Shown: piece after piece, positions 8,253 to 17,233 of the stretch
Position numbering within the stretch: position 1 is the stretch's first letter
Layout: each line of letters starts with the position of its first letter
NCBI RefSeq assembly: GCF_013204845.1
Contig: NZ_JABMKY010000007.1
Coordinates: 1 to 64,000 of the forward strand
Origin: Paenibacillus qinlingensis
Lineage (GTDB): Bacteria > Bacillota > Bacilli > Paenibacillales > NBRC-103111
Length of the DNA: 64,000 bases
Direction: 5' to 3'
Position numbers and translations under genes: made by a program
Notes under the pieces: model-generated
What the model was told of the DNA's origin: nothing
The model's input: only the letters and a program-made list of their open reading frames with translations
The model's database searches: none

Positions 8253-9704
8253 GTGAATGAGCAGGATTTCTGTGAATGGTTTGCCCTTTCAGATGATGTT
8301 ATTGTAAAAACGTACCCTGTCACGCAAGGGGACAGGTTTGAGCGTGTAACGATGTTGTATTGTGAGGGCATGGTAAGAAAGGATATGATTGATGGTCTCG
8401 TGCTGCCTAATCTACAGGCGTTTATAAATAGTGATTATTATCAAAATGAAGAAGCTCTTGATCTGAGTACTTTGCTTCAATTGGTCAAGTTCACTGGTAA
8501 AAATGTCATAAATGATATGAAATTATCTGTTTATGCGGGACAGCTAATTTTATTTTTTGAAAATAGCCAAGCTATATACTCACTAGATATTGCCTCTCCT
8601 CCGAACCGTACACCTGAAGAGTCAAGTACGGAAACGTCGATTAAAGGGCCACGCGACGGATTCATTGAAGATGTCATCACAAATATCGCCTTAATCCGCA
8701 AACGTTTGGCCACATCAAGCTTATGTGTTGAAAAGATACATTTAGGGCGAAGAAGCAACACGGTAGTTGCTTTACTGTATCTCGGCGATATCATTAATGA
8801 GTCGGTTCTGCAAGAGGCAAAAGATCGCCTGCAATCCATTGATGTCGATGCGGTTATCTCCAGTGCACAGCTCGAGGATGCCTTATCAGGGCGAACCTAT
8901 TCGTTTTTCCCTCTCCTGAATTATACGGGGAGGCCAGATTTTGTGGCGGATAGCCTCCTTCGCGGCCGATTTGCGATTATCGTGGATGGTTCACCTATGG
9001 TTCTAGTTGCACCAGTTACTTTAACCTATATTTTAAACTCACCTGAAGATGTCCATAATCCCTTCTATTATGTCGCATTCGAGAAATTACTCCGAATAGT
9101 CGGTTTGCTCATATCGGTATTGTTGCCAGGCCTTTGGATTTCGGTGTCCAGCTTTAATTTGGACCAAATTCCGTATCAACTCGTAGCCACGATTTCTTCT
9201 TCACGATTAGGTTTGCCTTTATCAGGCCCAATGGATTTCATAATCATGTTGATGCTATTTGAATTGTTCCGTGAAGCGGGCGCTCGATTGCCTAAAGTAG
9301 TTGGACAAACGGTTACCGTAGTAGGTGGATTAATTGTTGGCGATGCGGCAATACGCTCTGGAATTACAAGTCCCACTACCTTGGTAGTTACTTCGCTATC
9401 TACGATATCGATGTATACGTTAGTTAATCAAAATCTCGCTGGAACTATTACGGTATTACGTATTATTATTCTTCTGATTTCCACCATGTTCGGTATATAC
9501 GGATTCATGATTTCGCTCATGGGCTTAGTTCTTTTGATGTCGACGCTGGAGTCATTTGGCGTGCCCTATCTCACACCGATTTCACCGCCATTTTTCGGGG
9601 AAATGACCACTTCCTTATTTTCGAAAGCTTGGAAGAAGCTTGCACGCAGGCCGATTGAGCTCAAAACGGAGGAAGATACAAGACAAGGCAGTGAATCTCC
9701 ATGA
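8253..9704 (+). CDS. germinant receptor A subunit (GerAA/GerKA family)
   Basis: The 483-aa protein has a large N-terminal soluble region, then about five membrane helices from residue 280 on, ending in a soluble tail. The family hallmark KGPRDGF followed by an N..LIRKRL helix is visible near residue 130-150. A subunits assemble with B and C in the spore inner membrane to form the germinant receptor. The start is GTG 8253 directly after the stop of the B gene, with AAAGGAG inside the end of that gene, so translation is coupled. The stop overlaps the next start. Confidence 0.92.
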   Translation: MNEQDFCEWFALSDDVIVKTYPVTQGDRFERVTMLYCEGMVRKDMIDGLVLPNLQAFINSDYYQNEEALDLSTLLQLVKFTGKNVINDMKLSVYAGQLILFFENSQAIYSLDIASPPNRTPEESSTETSIKGPRDGFIEDVITNIALIRKRLATSSLCVEKIHLGRRSNTVVALLYLGDIINESVLQEAKDRLQSIDVDAVISSAQLEDALSGRTYSFFPLLNYTGRPDFVADSLLRGRFAIIVDGSPMVLVAPVTLTYILNSPEDVHNPFYYVAFEKLLRIVGLLISVLLPGLWISVSSFNLDQIPYQLVATISSSRLGLPLSGPMDFIIMLMLFELFREAGARLPKVVGQTVTVVGGLIVGDAAIRSGITSPTTLVVTSLSTISMYTLVNQNLAGTITVLRIIILLISTMFGIYGFMISLMGLVLLMSTLESFGVPYLTPISPPFFGEMTTSLFSKAWKKLARRPIELKTEEDTRQGSESP

Positions 9705-10858
9705 TGAAAATGTGGGTGAAATTAACGGTGACTGCCTTCTTGTTAACTAGCTTGACGGGCTGTTGGGATTTAAAAACGATTCAAGACACGAACTACATGA
9801 CAGCGATTGGCTTTGATTATAAAGATGGGAAATACATTGTCTACGGACAAATGTTGGATTTTGCAAGTGTGGCAAAACAAGAGGGGGGTCAATCCGCACA
9901 GCTGCCATTGATTTGGGTGGGTAAAGAAGAAGGTGGAACCGTTAGCGAGGCATTCAATAAGCTCTATCGGACGTCCCAGCAACGTGTATTTTGGGGACAT
10001 GTCGGTGCTTACTTGTTTTCCAAAAATGCGTTAAATCAAGGAATAGGCAAATTTACAGACGGTAACGTTCGCTATAGTGAAACGAGATTCACTCAGTGGT
10101 TTTATAGTACAGACGAGCCGATTGAGGACATTTTCTCCGTTATTCCCTTTTTCAATGTCTCGCCGATGAGTTCCATCTTAATGCAGCCAACTGAAAGCTT
10201 TCGACAACGATCTGACATTGCTCCACATCGGCTATTTTGGGTGGCTTCGAGATTGCGAGAGCCTGGGTATACGGTGATGTTGCCCACATTGGACATTGTA
10301 GATAAAGTATGGAGTAAAAACAAAAAGCCAGATCCCAAACTAAGGGTGAATGGCGTTTATGCCTTAAACAAGCACCGTAGTTTGCAATGGTTTTCGGAGG
10401 AAGAATTTGTTGGTGCAAGGTGGTTGAATACAGATACAATTCGTACCCCAATGGTTGTATATAGAGAGGGGAGAGCGGTACACAACGTGATTATCAAACC
10501 GAAGGCTCATATCAAGATACGAGCGGATGGTGAGAAAACCTTTTTTGATGTGGATGTTATAGCTTCGTCTACAATAGCTGAAATATACGAAGAGGTTGGT
10601 GAGGCTGAGTTGAAAAAACTGATTGCCAACCAAGTAAAGGAAGAAATTGAGCAGACATTTAAACTTGGCAAAAGCAGTGGAATTGATGCATATGGACTGG
10701 AGCATATCCTTTATAGGGATGAATTCGCTACATGGGCGAAGCTCACTGCTTACGGTGAAAAGCCACTATCCGACTATGAGCTCGGTACCATTCTTGTAAA
10801 ACCAACTATTCTCCACTCAGGCATGTTGAAAACGAATATAAAACAAACACAGTATTAG
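9701..10858 (+). CDS. germinant receptor C subunit, Ger(x)C lipoprotein
   Basis: The 385-aa protein has a lipoprotein signal (hydrophobic stretch ending LTSLTGC, lipid Cys at about residue 22), followed by the family pattern CWD..I.D..Y and three globular domains with alternating helix and sheet. It is anchored outside the spore inner membrane and completes the receptor. ATG 9701 overlaps the stop of the A gene by four bases. It is the last gene of the operon. Confidence 0.92.
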   Translation: MMKMWVKLTVTAFLLTSLTGCWDLKTIQDTNYMTAIGFDYKDGKYIVYGQMLDFASVAKQEGGQSAQLPLIWVGKEEGGTVSEAFNKLYRTSQQRVFWGHVGAYLFSKNALNQGIGKFTDGNVRYSETRFTQWFYSTDEPIEDIFSVIPFFNVSPMSSILMQPTESFRQRSDIAPHRLFWVASRLREPGYTVMLPTLDIVDKVWSKNKKPDPKLRVNGVYALNKHRSLQWFSEEEFVGARWLNTDTIRTPMVVYREGRAVHNVIIKPKAHIKIRADGEKTFFDVDVIASSTIAEIYEEVGEAELKKLIANQVKEEIEQTFKLGKSSGIDAYGLEHILYRDEFATWAKLTAYGEKPLSDYELGTILVKPTILHSGMLKTNIKQTQY

Positions 10859-10873
10859 TCAGCAACTAATAAA

Positions 10874-10912
10874 CAAGAAGCTACCCATCGCAGATCAGGG
10901 GGCTTCTTTTTC
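10874..10912 (+). terminator. terminator after the B-A-C receptor operon
   Basis: The stem AAGAAGC/GCTTCTT has a long loop and is followed by a T-rich run. The stem is short, so confidence is moderate. Confidence 0.55.
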
Positions 10913-11036
10913 TTTTGGGGAACTAACTAAAGGTGACTAGTACGAGCTCGTTATACCACCAGAAGCTAGACTCAGAATCTCACTCCCACTCGTACCAGCA
11001 CCCTTTCTGATACTGCTTCTTACGCAACCGCTGTAA

Positions 11037-11227
11037 AATAACTGGAAAACATACAGCTAATTCAGCTCATTATGGCTTGAAAATTAGATTACATGGATTT
11101 TCTCCAGCTAATATTGGGCATTTCCGACAAGATGACTATTTTCAAAGAAATTAGCTGTACTTTTTACATGTATTGTTTAAATTCAAGGTGAAATCAAATA
11201 TTTAACTGGAGGTTTTCCAGTTATTTG
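11037..11227. repeat. dispersed palindrome array B
   Basis: Four imperfect 26-bp palindromes start near 11037, 11088, 11148 and 11199 (spacing about 51/60/51). Halves resemble AACTGGA, TACAGCTAATT and their complements. The array lies after the receptor operon terminator. The rest of the gap, 11286-11577, holds a C/A-rich tract with no gene and a likely promoter zone for the next operon. Confidence 0.75.
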
Positions 11228-11251
11228 GTCAAGGCGTGCTCCGTGGGGCTA

Positions 11252-11285
11252 AACCCAACCCAACCCAACCCAACCCAACCCAACC
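11252..11285. repeat. AACCC pentanucleotide microsatellite
   Basis: About six to seven perfect tandem copies of a 5-bp unit (AACCC) are seen, followed by a degenerate C/A-rich tail. Such tracts expand and contract by slippage; no gene reads through it. Confidence 0.85.
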
Positions 11286-11577
11286 GTCAACCTTCCCTCC
11301 TTCCTCAAATTAGTCAACTCCACCTTCACCTATCAATGACCATTCACCACCAACCCACCATCTACTCACAATTCACCCACACCATTCCTGCCAACTAGCT
11401 AATTCCCTGCACCGTAAGCTTGCTCCCACCAGTTTAGAAATATTTAAGAATTGTTTTAGGCGGTGTTAATAGGCGGTTTAGAGGCAGTTAACTCTTGAGG
11501 GCTAAGATAGTCAATATGGAAGCGCAAGGCGCGGCCAAATTAGAGAAAGCGTATGGATTACGCGGAGGCAGGACGAG

Positions 11578-12513
11578 ATGAATAAGAAGTTAGCGATGTT
11601 GGGATTAGGTGTAGCAGTTGGCAGCATGATGCTAGTGACTTCCGTATATGCAGGTGTGGGAGAGGCTCCCGGATATGAAGCGTTCAAAACAGCGGTGAAA
11701 CAAACAGCGACGATTAAGAACGTAACACGCCAAGTGAACGTGTCCCTACAGGACAACGGGGCTTCACTGCTCCAAGTGAAATCAACGATCAAAACCGGTG
11801 GAGCCGATCAAGTTGGAAGCGCGCAAGTACAGGTTCAAAGCAGCGGTACTGAGCAGCAAACGATTCAATTTTACAGCCAAGATGGCAAGCAGATTATCAA
11901 AACAGCCGATTCTGACGTATACAAAGTCATCGAAGGTGACAACGAATCAGTCAAATTCAAAGGACATGACAAAGGCAACCATACCCCAGACCCTGCAGTC
12001 ATCAGCGAGGTGGAAAATGTGGTAGATGCCCTCGTGGGCAACTTGAAAAATTATGTCACGATGGATGACGCTGCTGGGAACGGGAAGGAAATTCATTTCA
12101 AACTATCCGGCAGCCAGATCTCTCCGATTGTGAATACGGTGGGTTCACTAGTCATCAAACATGGCACGATGGCCAAAGATGAGCCAATGCCAACCAAAGC
12201 AAACACGTTGGGCATCGACCTTGCCACCCTGCGTAACAGCTTGCCACAGCTTGCTTCCGATATTTCTATGGATGAAGTGGAAGTGAATGCGAGCGTGGAT
12301 GGGGACGACCACATAACGAGTCAATCTGCACAAATTCATTTGTCAGGAAAAGATGAGCAAGGTGCCGAACATGATGTTGTGCTCCGCATTGACATGACAT
12401 TGTCCAGCCTGAACTCGACAACGCCAGATACGATTGATTTGAGCGGGAAGCAAGTGGAGAGCGTGAAATTCGATGACATGTCGGGCCACAAAAAATGGGA
12501 CGACAAGCACTAA
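11578..12513 (+). CDS. secreted protein of unknown function
   Basis: The 311-aa protein has a signal peptide (KK, then a 20-residue hydrophobic core ending VYAG) and no lipid Cys. The mature part is rich in Gln, Ser and Thr with alternating hydrophobic patterns, suggesting beta-sandwich folds, and ends in a His/Lys/Asp-rich tail. I do not recognise the family. It opens a cluster with an ABC exporter and a two-component system, so it may be the sensed or stabilised surface component of that module. The ribosome-binding site is GGAGG upstream of ATG 11578. A direct repeat of AGGCGGT (11458 and 11471) lies 100-120 bases upstream and could be a regulator site. Confidence 0.7.
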   Translation: MNKKLAMLGLGVAVGSMMLVTSVYAGVGEAPGYEAFKTAVKQTATIKNVTRQVNVSLQDNGASLLQVKSTIKTGGADQVGSAQVQVQSSGTEQQTIQFYSQDGKQIIKTADSDVYKVIEGDNESVKFKGHDKGNHTPDPAVISEVENVVDALVGNLKNYVTMDDAAGNGKEIHFKLSGSQISPIVNTVGSLVIKHGTMAKDEPMPTKANTLGIDLATLRNSLPQLASDISMDEVEVNASVDGDDHITSQSAQIHLSGKDEQGAEHDVVLRIDMTLSSLNSTTPDTIDLSGKQVESVKFDDMSGHKKWDDKH

Positions 12514-12522
12514 TAAGCACCA

Positions 12523-12556
12523 AAGAGGAGAGGTCAACCTCGGCCCTCCTCCTCAT
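12523..12556 (+). terminator. possible attenuator hairpin between the secreted protein and ABC genes
   Basis: GAGGAG pairs with CTCCTC around a small inner stem, followed by a short T-containing stretch, 25 bases before the ABC gene. It could partly stop transcription and set a higher level of the first gene. Confidence 0.35.
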
Positions 12557-12580
12557 TTCCCTTTTGAAAGGCGGAACAGC

Positions 12581-13318
12581 ATGGAACACGTCGCCCAACT
12601 CAGCAATGTGACGAAAATATTCAGAAACCTTCGAGGTATCCATCAAGTCAATATGACGGTGCAGCGTGGTGATATCTATGGTTTTTTTGGGCCGAACGGA
12701 GCGGGAAAAACAACCGTCATGAAGATCATGACTGGCCTATCTCAGGCACAGCAGGGTCAGGTCAAGTTGTTTGGCTACGATGTGAAAACACAGTATGAGC
12801 AAGCGATGGCGAAAGTCGGCGTGTTGATCGAAACGGCAGAAGCCTACACTTACATGAGCGGCAGAAGAAATCTGGAGCAAGCAGCGCGATTATATCCAGG
12901 AGTGAGCAAACAGCGAATAGACGAAGTGCTGGAAATCGTTGATCTAACTCCTTATCAGCATGAAAAGGTAGCCGGTTACTCGCTGGGCATGAAGCAAAGG
13001 CTCGGACTAGCGGCCGCTATGCTCTCTAAGCCGGAACTTCTCATTCTAGATGAGCCGACGAACGGTCTCGATATTGAGGGCATGGTTCACATTCGTGAAA
13101 TCATCTTACGGTTAGCGCGTGAGGAGCGGATTACATTCCTAATCTCCTCCCATCTCATCCACGAAATGGAGCTGATGTGCAATCGCATTGGCATTATCCA
13201 TCAAGGAAAGCTCGTTCGTGAGGGGCTCGTCACTGATTTGACCAAGGGATGTCCATCTTTGGAAGCTGCTTACCTAAGTGAAATTCAAGCAGTTAGGGGG
13301 CTTGCCGCCAATGCCTAG
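12581..13318 (+). CDS. ABC exporter ATP-binding protein (bacitracin-transport type)
   Basis: The 245-aa ATPase has Walker A GPNGAGKTT near residue 40, signature YSLGMKQRLG, Walker B LLILDEPTNGLD and a switch His in SSH. The SLGM signature and small size are typical of BcrA-type exporters linked to ABC-2 permeases. ATG 12581 has a ribosome-binding site within AAAGGCGG. The permease gene starts inside its last codons (overlap 13311-13318). It belongs to the operon ending with the two-component system at 16233. Confidence 0.88.
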   Translation: MEHVAQLSNVTKIFRNLRGIHQVNMTVQRGDIYGFFGPNGAGKTTVMKIMTGLSQAQQGQVKLFGYDVKTQYEQAMAKVGVLIETAEAYTYMSGRRNLEQAARLYPGVSKQRIDEVLEIVDLTPYQHEKVAGYSLGMKQRLGLAAAMLSKPELLILDEPTNGLDIEGMVHIREIILRLAREERITFLISSHLIHEMELMCNRIGIIHQGKLVREGLVTDLTKGCPSLEAAYLSEIQAVRGLAANA

Positions 13319-14063
13319 TATTTTGACAGCTAATGTCTGGAACGAGACACTTAAATTAGCCTACAAAAAGAAAACCATCTTCTTCCTAGTGGTTACGTTG
13401 CTGCTCCCCATCCTAGCGGGCATTCTGCTTTCGAGGTTCCAGGATGGTATTGGGATCGGAGCGATCGCCGCGAAGGATTTCCCTATCGTCATATTGGGCT
13501 TGTTCACGACGATTTTCTTACCTCTGTTCGTGTTCATGGGTGCCGCTGACGTGTTCTCCGGCGAGATGGGGGACTGCACGATGAAAAATATCCTAACTCG
13601 ACCACTTTCCCGCTTTAAAGTATTCGCATCCAAACAACTAGCGCTTGCCATCTATATTGCCCTCTACCTAGTCGTAGCGCTCATTGCATCGATGCTGTCC
13701 GCTTTATTGTTTCAGCATTTCGGTGGCATCGGTACACTCGCCAATTGGTTGCTCGCCTACGGCGCTGCGTTCGTCCCCCTGCTTGCATTGAGTATTGCCG
13801 CGGTATGTTTAGCGCAGTTTTTCTCGAGCAGCAGCTCGGCACTGACTGTCAGCATCCTGTTATACTTAGCTTTCAAAGTAGCGGCGTTCTTCCTCCCACA
13901 AATCGCAACGTACTCACCGACAGCCTACATGGATTGGCATATGCTTTGGGTTGGCGGTTCGATGGTGACGAGCAAGATCTTCTCGATCTTTATGTTTTTA
14001 GCAGCGTGCAGTATACTATTTTTTACAGCAGGTTATTATTTGTTTGATAAAAAGGAGCTCTGA
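13311..14063 (+). CDS. ABC-2 permease partner of the preceding ATPase
   Basis: The 250-aa membrane protein has about six helices and the ABC-2 layout (first helix after about 20 residues, long cytoplasmic loop with a GEMGDCTMKN.L stretch). ATG 13311 is chosen because GGGGG lies ten bases upstream and it overlaps the ATPase stop by eight bases. With the ATPase it likely forms an exporter or a resistance pump responding to the downstream sensor kinase. Confidence 0.85.
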   Translation: MPSILTANVWNETLKLAYKKKTIFFLVVTLLLPILAGILLSRFQDGIGIGAIAAKDFPIVILGLFTTIFLPLFVFMGAADVFSGEMGDCTMKNILTRPLSRFKVFASKQLALAIYIALYLVVALIASMLSALLFQHFGGIGTLANWLLAYGAAFVPLLALSIAAVCLAQFFSSSSSALTVSILLYLAFKVAAFFLPQIATYSPTAYMDWHMLWVGGSMVTSKIFSIFMFLAACSILFFTAGYYLFDKKEL

Positions 14064-14068
14064 ACCCG

Positions 14069-15547
14069 ATGTCGATTCGCATACGGCTAGTCCTATCCTA
14101 TATTGCCATGCTGCTTGTACCGCTTGTGCTGTTTGGGCTAGCCGTTATTCTCATCTCCATCGCGACATTCGGGAACTTGAAATCTGGCTTTGATGTCGAC
14201 TTTTCGCAGCATGGTAACCCCATTAAGCGTGTGATTGATCAGGAAGCGGAAAACGTCGCTTATATCAAGGCCAAGATTGAAACCGATCCCGATGCCTTTC
14301 TGCAGGAGACGTTTGTGAAGGATTTGAACGAGCGGTTTCACAAAATTAATATGGGACTTATCATTCGGAAGGATCAAGACATTGCTTATGTATCTTCTTA
14401 TCTGAAGGATAAAGAAGCTGGAGACACCTCGCAGCTTCCACTTTACGGTACACCACAAGGCAAATTTCAACGTAATCAAGGTTCTCTGTGGATAACTAGA
14501 CAACAAGATTTTTTGTTTTCGGATCAGAGTAAAGGAACGGTATTCGTATTTCTAAATGGTGGTCCTTTTCAGAAATATTTGCTTCAATTCTCAAAAACGG
14601 TTTTCTTAACATTTATAATCATCTTAATCGCTACCAATGGCGTGCTGACTTATTTCGTTTCACGCAGTATTATAAGGCCGTTACGCGCTTTGAAACGAGC
14701 GGCAGAACATATTAAAGAAGGAAACTTGGACTTCGAAATCATCCCTCATCGTAAAGATGAGCTTGGCGAGCTCAGTGTTGCTTTTGAAGAAATGCGTCGT
14801 AAACTCAAGAAATCCGTGGAGCTTCAGCTCCAGTATGAGGAGAATCGCAAAGAGCTCATCTCGAATATCTCTCATGATTTGAAAACACCAGTCACCGCGA
14901 TCAAAGGCTATGTCGAAGGCATCATGGACGGTGTTTCGAACTCGCCGGATAAAATGGATAAATATATTCGAACCATTTATAACAAAGCGGCGGATATGGA
15001 CCGTCTGATTGATGAGCTGTTTCTATTTTCCAAGTTGGATCTGGGTAAAGTACCATTTCAATTCGAGACCGTCGACCTAGGGAACTACGTGCAGGATTGT
15101 GCGCAGGAATTGCAATTTGATATGGAGAAAAAAGGAGTCCAGTTGACACTTGCCGATCTGCCACAAGAGCCGATATTGGTTACAGCAGATCGCGACAAGC
15201 TGAGACGCGTGCTTCTAAACATTATAGAGAATGCAGTTAAATACAGTGAAGAAGGCAACTGTCAGATTACATTAAGCGTGCTGCGACAGAATGAATTCGC
15301 TGTTATTCAAATCAAGGACAATGGTCAGGGCATTTCGGAAGAAGCGCTTCCGCATATTTTCGATCGTTTCTACCGCGCAGATCCTTCGCGGAATACAGCA
15401 ACGGGAGGCAGCGGGCTAGGACTGGCGATTGCGAAGCAAATCATTGAAGAGCATAGCGGGCGCATCGGTGCGACAAGCGTGTTAGGGCTGGGCACTACCG
15501 TGTTTATGGCCTTACCACTCCATCAGGGGAAGGGAAGCGAAGCATGA
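14069..15547 (+). CDS. sensor histidine kinase, HAMP-containing
   Basis: The 492-aa kinase has two membrane helices (about 8-30 and 172-195) enclosing an extracellular sensor domain of about 140 residues. A HAMP linker follows, then the phospho-acceptor helix with SHDLKTP (His near 269), N box ENAVKYS, G1 DNGQGI and G2 GLGLAIAK. AAAGGAG precedes ATG 14069. The stop overlaps the response regulator start. Together with the ABC exporter and secreted protein it resembles envelope-stress or peptide-detection modules of Firmicutes; the signal is unknown. Confidence 0.9.
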   Translation: MSIRIRLVLSYIAMLLVPLVLFGLAVILISIATFGNLKSGFDVDFSQHGNPIKRVIDQEAENVAYIKAKIETDPDAFLQETFVKDLNERFHKINMGLIIRKDQDIAYVSSYLKDKEAGDTSQLPLYGTPQGKFQRNQGSLWITRQQDFLFSDQSKGTVFVFLNGGPFQKYLLQFSKTVFLTFIIILIATNGVLTYFVSRSIIRPLRALKRAAEHIKEGNLDFEIIPHRKDELGELSVAFEEMRRKLKKSVELQLQYEENRKELISNISHDLKTPVTAIKGYVEGIMDGVSNSPDKMDKYIRTIYNKAADMDRLIDELFLFSKLDLGKVPFQFETVDLGNYVQDCAQELQFDMEKKGVQLTLADLPQEPILVTADRDKLRRVLLNIIENAVKYSEEGNCQITLSVLRQNEFAVIQIKDNGQGISEEALPHIFDRFYRADPSRNTATGGSGLGLAIAKQIIEEHSGRIGATSVLGLGTTVFMALPLHQGKGSEA

Positions 15548-16233
15548 GTCGGATTTTGATCGTAGAAGATGAACAAAGCATTGCCGAGCTAGAACGTGAT
15601 TATTTGGAAATTAGCGGGTACGAGGTGGATATTGAGACTAGCGGTGAGCGTGGGCTAGAGCGGGCGCTGGCGATAGATTATGACCTCGTGATTCTTGATC
15701 TCATGCTTCCGATTATGGATGGCTTTGAAATTTGCCGGCGTATTCGAAGTGTGAAAGATATTCCAATCGTCATGGTTTCTGCTAAAAAGGAAGACATCGA
15801 CAAGATACGCGGTCTCGGCCTTGGAGCCGATGATTACATGATTAAACCGTTTAGTCCAAGTGAGCTCGTTGCTAGAGTGAAAGCACATTTGGCTAGGTAC
15901 GAACGATTAATGGGACGTCGCGAGTCGAAGAACGATGAGGTTCGCATTCGCGGGTTAATGATTGATAAAACAGCGCGGCGCGTGTTTGTGAACGAGCGGG
16001 AAGTCGTGTTCACGACTAAAGAATTTGATCTGCTGACACATTTAGCAATGAACCCCAATCGGGTATACAGCAAGGAGCAATTGTTTGATCTTTTGTGGGG
16101 CATGGATGCCATGGGGGAAATTGCCACTGTGACCGTACATATCCGCAAGCTGCGAGAGAAAGTGGAGCAGGATCCTTCGAATCCACAATATATTGAAACC
16201 ATATGGGGAGCGGGCTATCGCTTCCGAATCTAA
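15544..16233 (+). CDS. OmpR/PhoB-family response regulator
   Basis: The 229-aa regulator has a receiver domain (acidic pair EDE near the start, phospho-acceptor Asp in LVILDLMLP near residue 52, Lys in MIKPF near 101) and a C-terminal winged helix with the family pattern TVTVHIRKLREK. It is coupled to the kinase by a four-base overlap and ends the operon that begins at 11578. Confidence 0.92.
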   Translation: MSRILIVEDEQSIAELERDYLEISGYEVDIETSGERGLERALAIDYDLVILDLMLPIMDGFEICRRIRSVKDIPIVMVSAKKEDIDKIRGLGLGADDYMIKPFSPSELVARVKAHLARYERLMGRRESKNDEVRIRGLMIDKTARRVFVNEREVVFTTKEFDLLTHLAMNPNRVYSKEQLFDLLWGMDAMGEIATVTVHIRKLREKVEQDPSNPQYIETIWGAGYRFRI

Positions 16234-16240
16234 CTAGCTA

Positions 16241-16280
16241 AGCCTTGGGAGAGTTACCTAACTCATCTCGGGCTTTTTGG
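16241..16280 (+). terminator. probable terminator after the response regulator
   Basis: An imperfect stem (AAGCC..GAGAG with CATCTC..GGGCTT) is followed by TTTTT. Confidence 0.5.
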
Positions 16281-16397
16281 TTTTCGGCATAAACCTATTC
16301 CCAGTCGAAATAAATGACTACGCCATCCACTTAGGACAGGAGTGTTTATCTAGAAATATTGCCAACGTATTGTGTAAAACAAATAGGGGTATATTTT

Positions 16398-16426
16398 TTG
16401 ACAAATGGTTATTTACATCGATACTT
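16398..16426 (+). promoter_or_regulatory. candidate SigA promoter of the MgtC-family gene
   Basis: A perfect TTGACA (16398-16403) is followed after 17-18 bases by ATACTT/TACTTT, about 55 bases before the gene. The leader shows no magnesium M-box riboswitch. Confidence 0.5.
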
Positions 16427-16480
16427 TGTTAAGATATTGTAAAGATTAGTTAACTAAGTTAACTAGAGGAGTTAAAGACA

Positions 16481-17167
16481 ATGGAACTTACTGTAGATCT
16501 GCATATTTTAATGAAACTTGGGATTTCAGCAATATTTGGATTAATTATTGGATTGGAACGGGAAATAAGGAATAAACCGCTTGGACTGAAGACATCGCTT
16601 GTCATTTGTTTAAGCAGCTGCCTATTAACCATCGTGTCCATCGAATCGGCAAATAAGTATGCGGTTGCTGGTTTACACGTCATGGACCCTATGAGGCTAG
16701 CAGCGCAAGTAGTAAGCGGGATTGGGTTTCTAGGAGCAGGTGTTATTCTTCGTAAGCACAATGATGTTATTAGCGGTTTGACAACGGCTGCCATGATTTG
16801 GGGAGCTGCGGGACTTGGAATTGCAGTTGGTGCAGGATTCTACGTTGAAGCCTTCTTCGGACTCTTGCTAATTCTCATCAGCGTAATCGTGTTACCTTAT
16901 TTTATTAAGAAAATGGGTCCGAGACCGCTGATCATGAAAGATCTTCGTGTGCGTCTGATTGTTTCTCATGAGGGAAATTTAACGACGATTATTAAAGCGA
17001 TTATTGCCAAAGGATACAAAATGAAAAGTGTTCATATCAAAGAATTGAACCAAGAACTGCAGGAACTGAATTTCATCGTGTATATTGATCGCAAATATGC
17101 TTCCGAAGTATATGATGAGTTGAAAAGTATGACCTACATCGAGATAGCCGAAGTAGAAACGTTGTGA
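16481..17167 (+). CDS. MgtC/SapB-family membrane protein
   Basis: The 228-aa protein has four to five N-terminal helices containing GLIIGLEREIRNKPLGLKT, the conserved MgtC core, and a soluble C-terminal ACT-like domain from about residue 150. MgtC proteins modulate magnesium homeostasis and ATP synthase in some bacteria; in Firmicutes their role is less clear. GAGGAG lies upstream of ATG 16481. It is monocistronic, with its own promoter and terminator. Confidence 0.9.
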   Translation: MELTVDLHILMKLGISAIFGLIIGLEREIRNKPLGLKTSLVICLSSCLLTIVSIESANKYAVAGLHVMDPMRLAAQVVSGIGFLGAGVILRKHNDVISGLTTAAMIWGAAGLGIAVGAGFYVEAFFGLLLILISVIVLPYFIKKMGPRPLIMKDLRVRLIVSHEGNLTTIIKAIIAKGYKMKSVHIKELNQELQELNFIVYIDRKYASEVYDELKSMTYIEIAEVETL

Positions 17168-17173
17168 AGAAGG

Positions 17174-17218
17174 GACCGGATTGTGGCCGCAGGGGCTGCT
17201 GTCCGGTCTTTAATTTTT
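17174..17218 (+). terminator. terminator between the MgtC gene and flavodoxin (convergent)
   Basis: GACCGGA pairs with TCCGGTC around an inner GC-rich region, followed by a T-rich run; A/T-rich on both sides, so it may serve both genes. Confidence 0.65.
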
Positions 17219-17233
17219 AATAAAGTGCTGATA

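Noticed and set aside
16290..16480. Magnesium (M-box) riboswitch before the MgtC-family gene
   Set aside because: No conserved M-box segments found, and the promoter leaves only a short leader.
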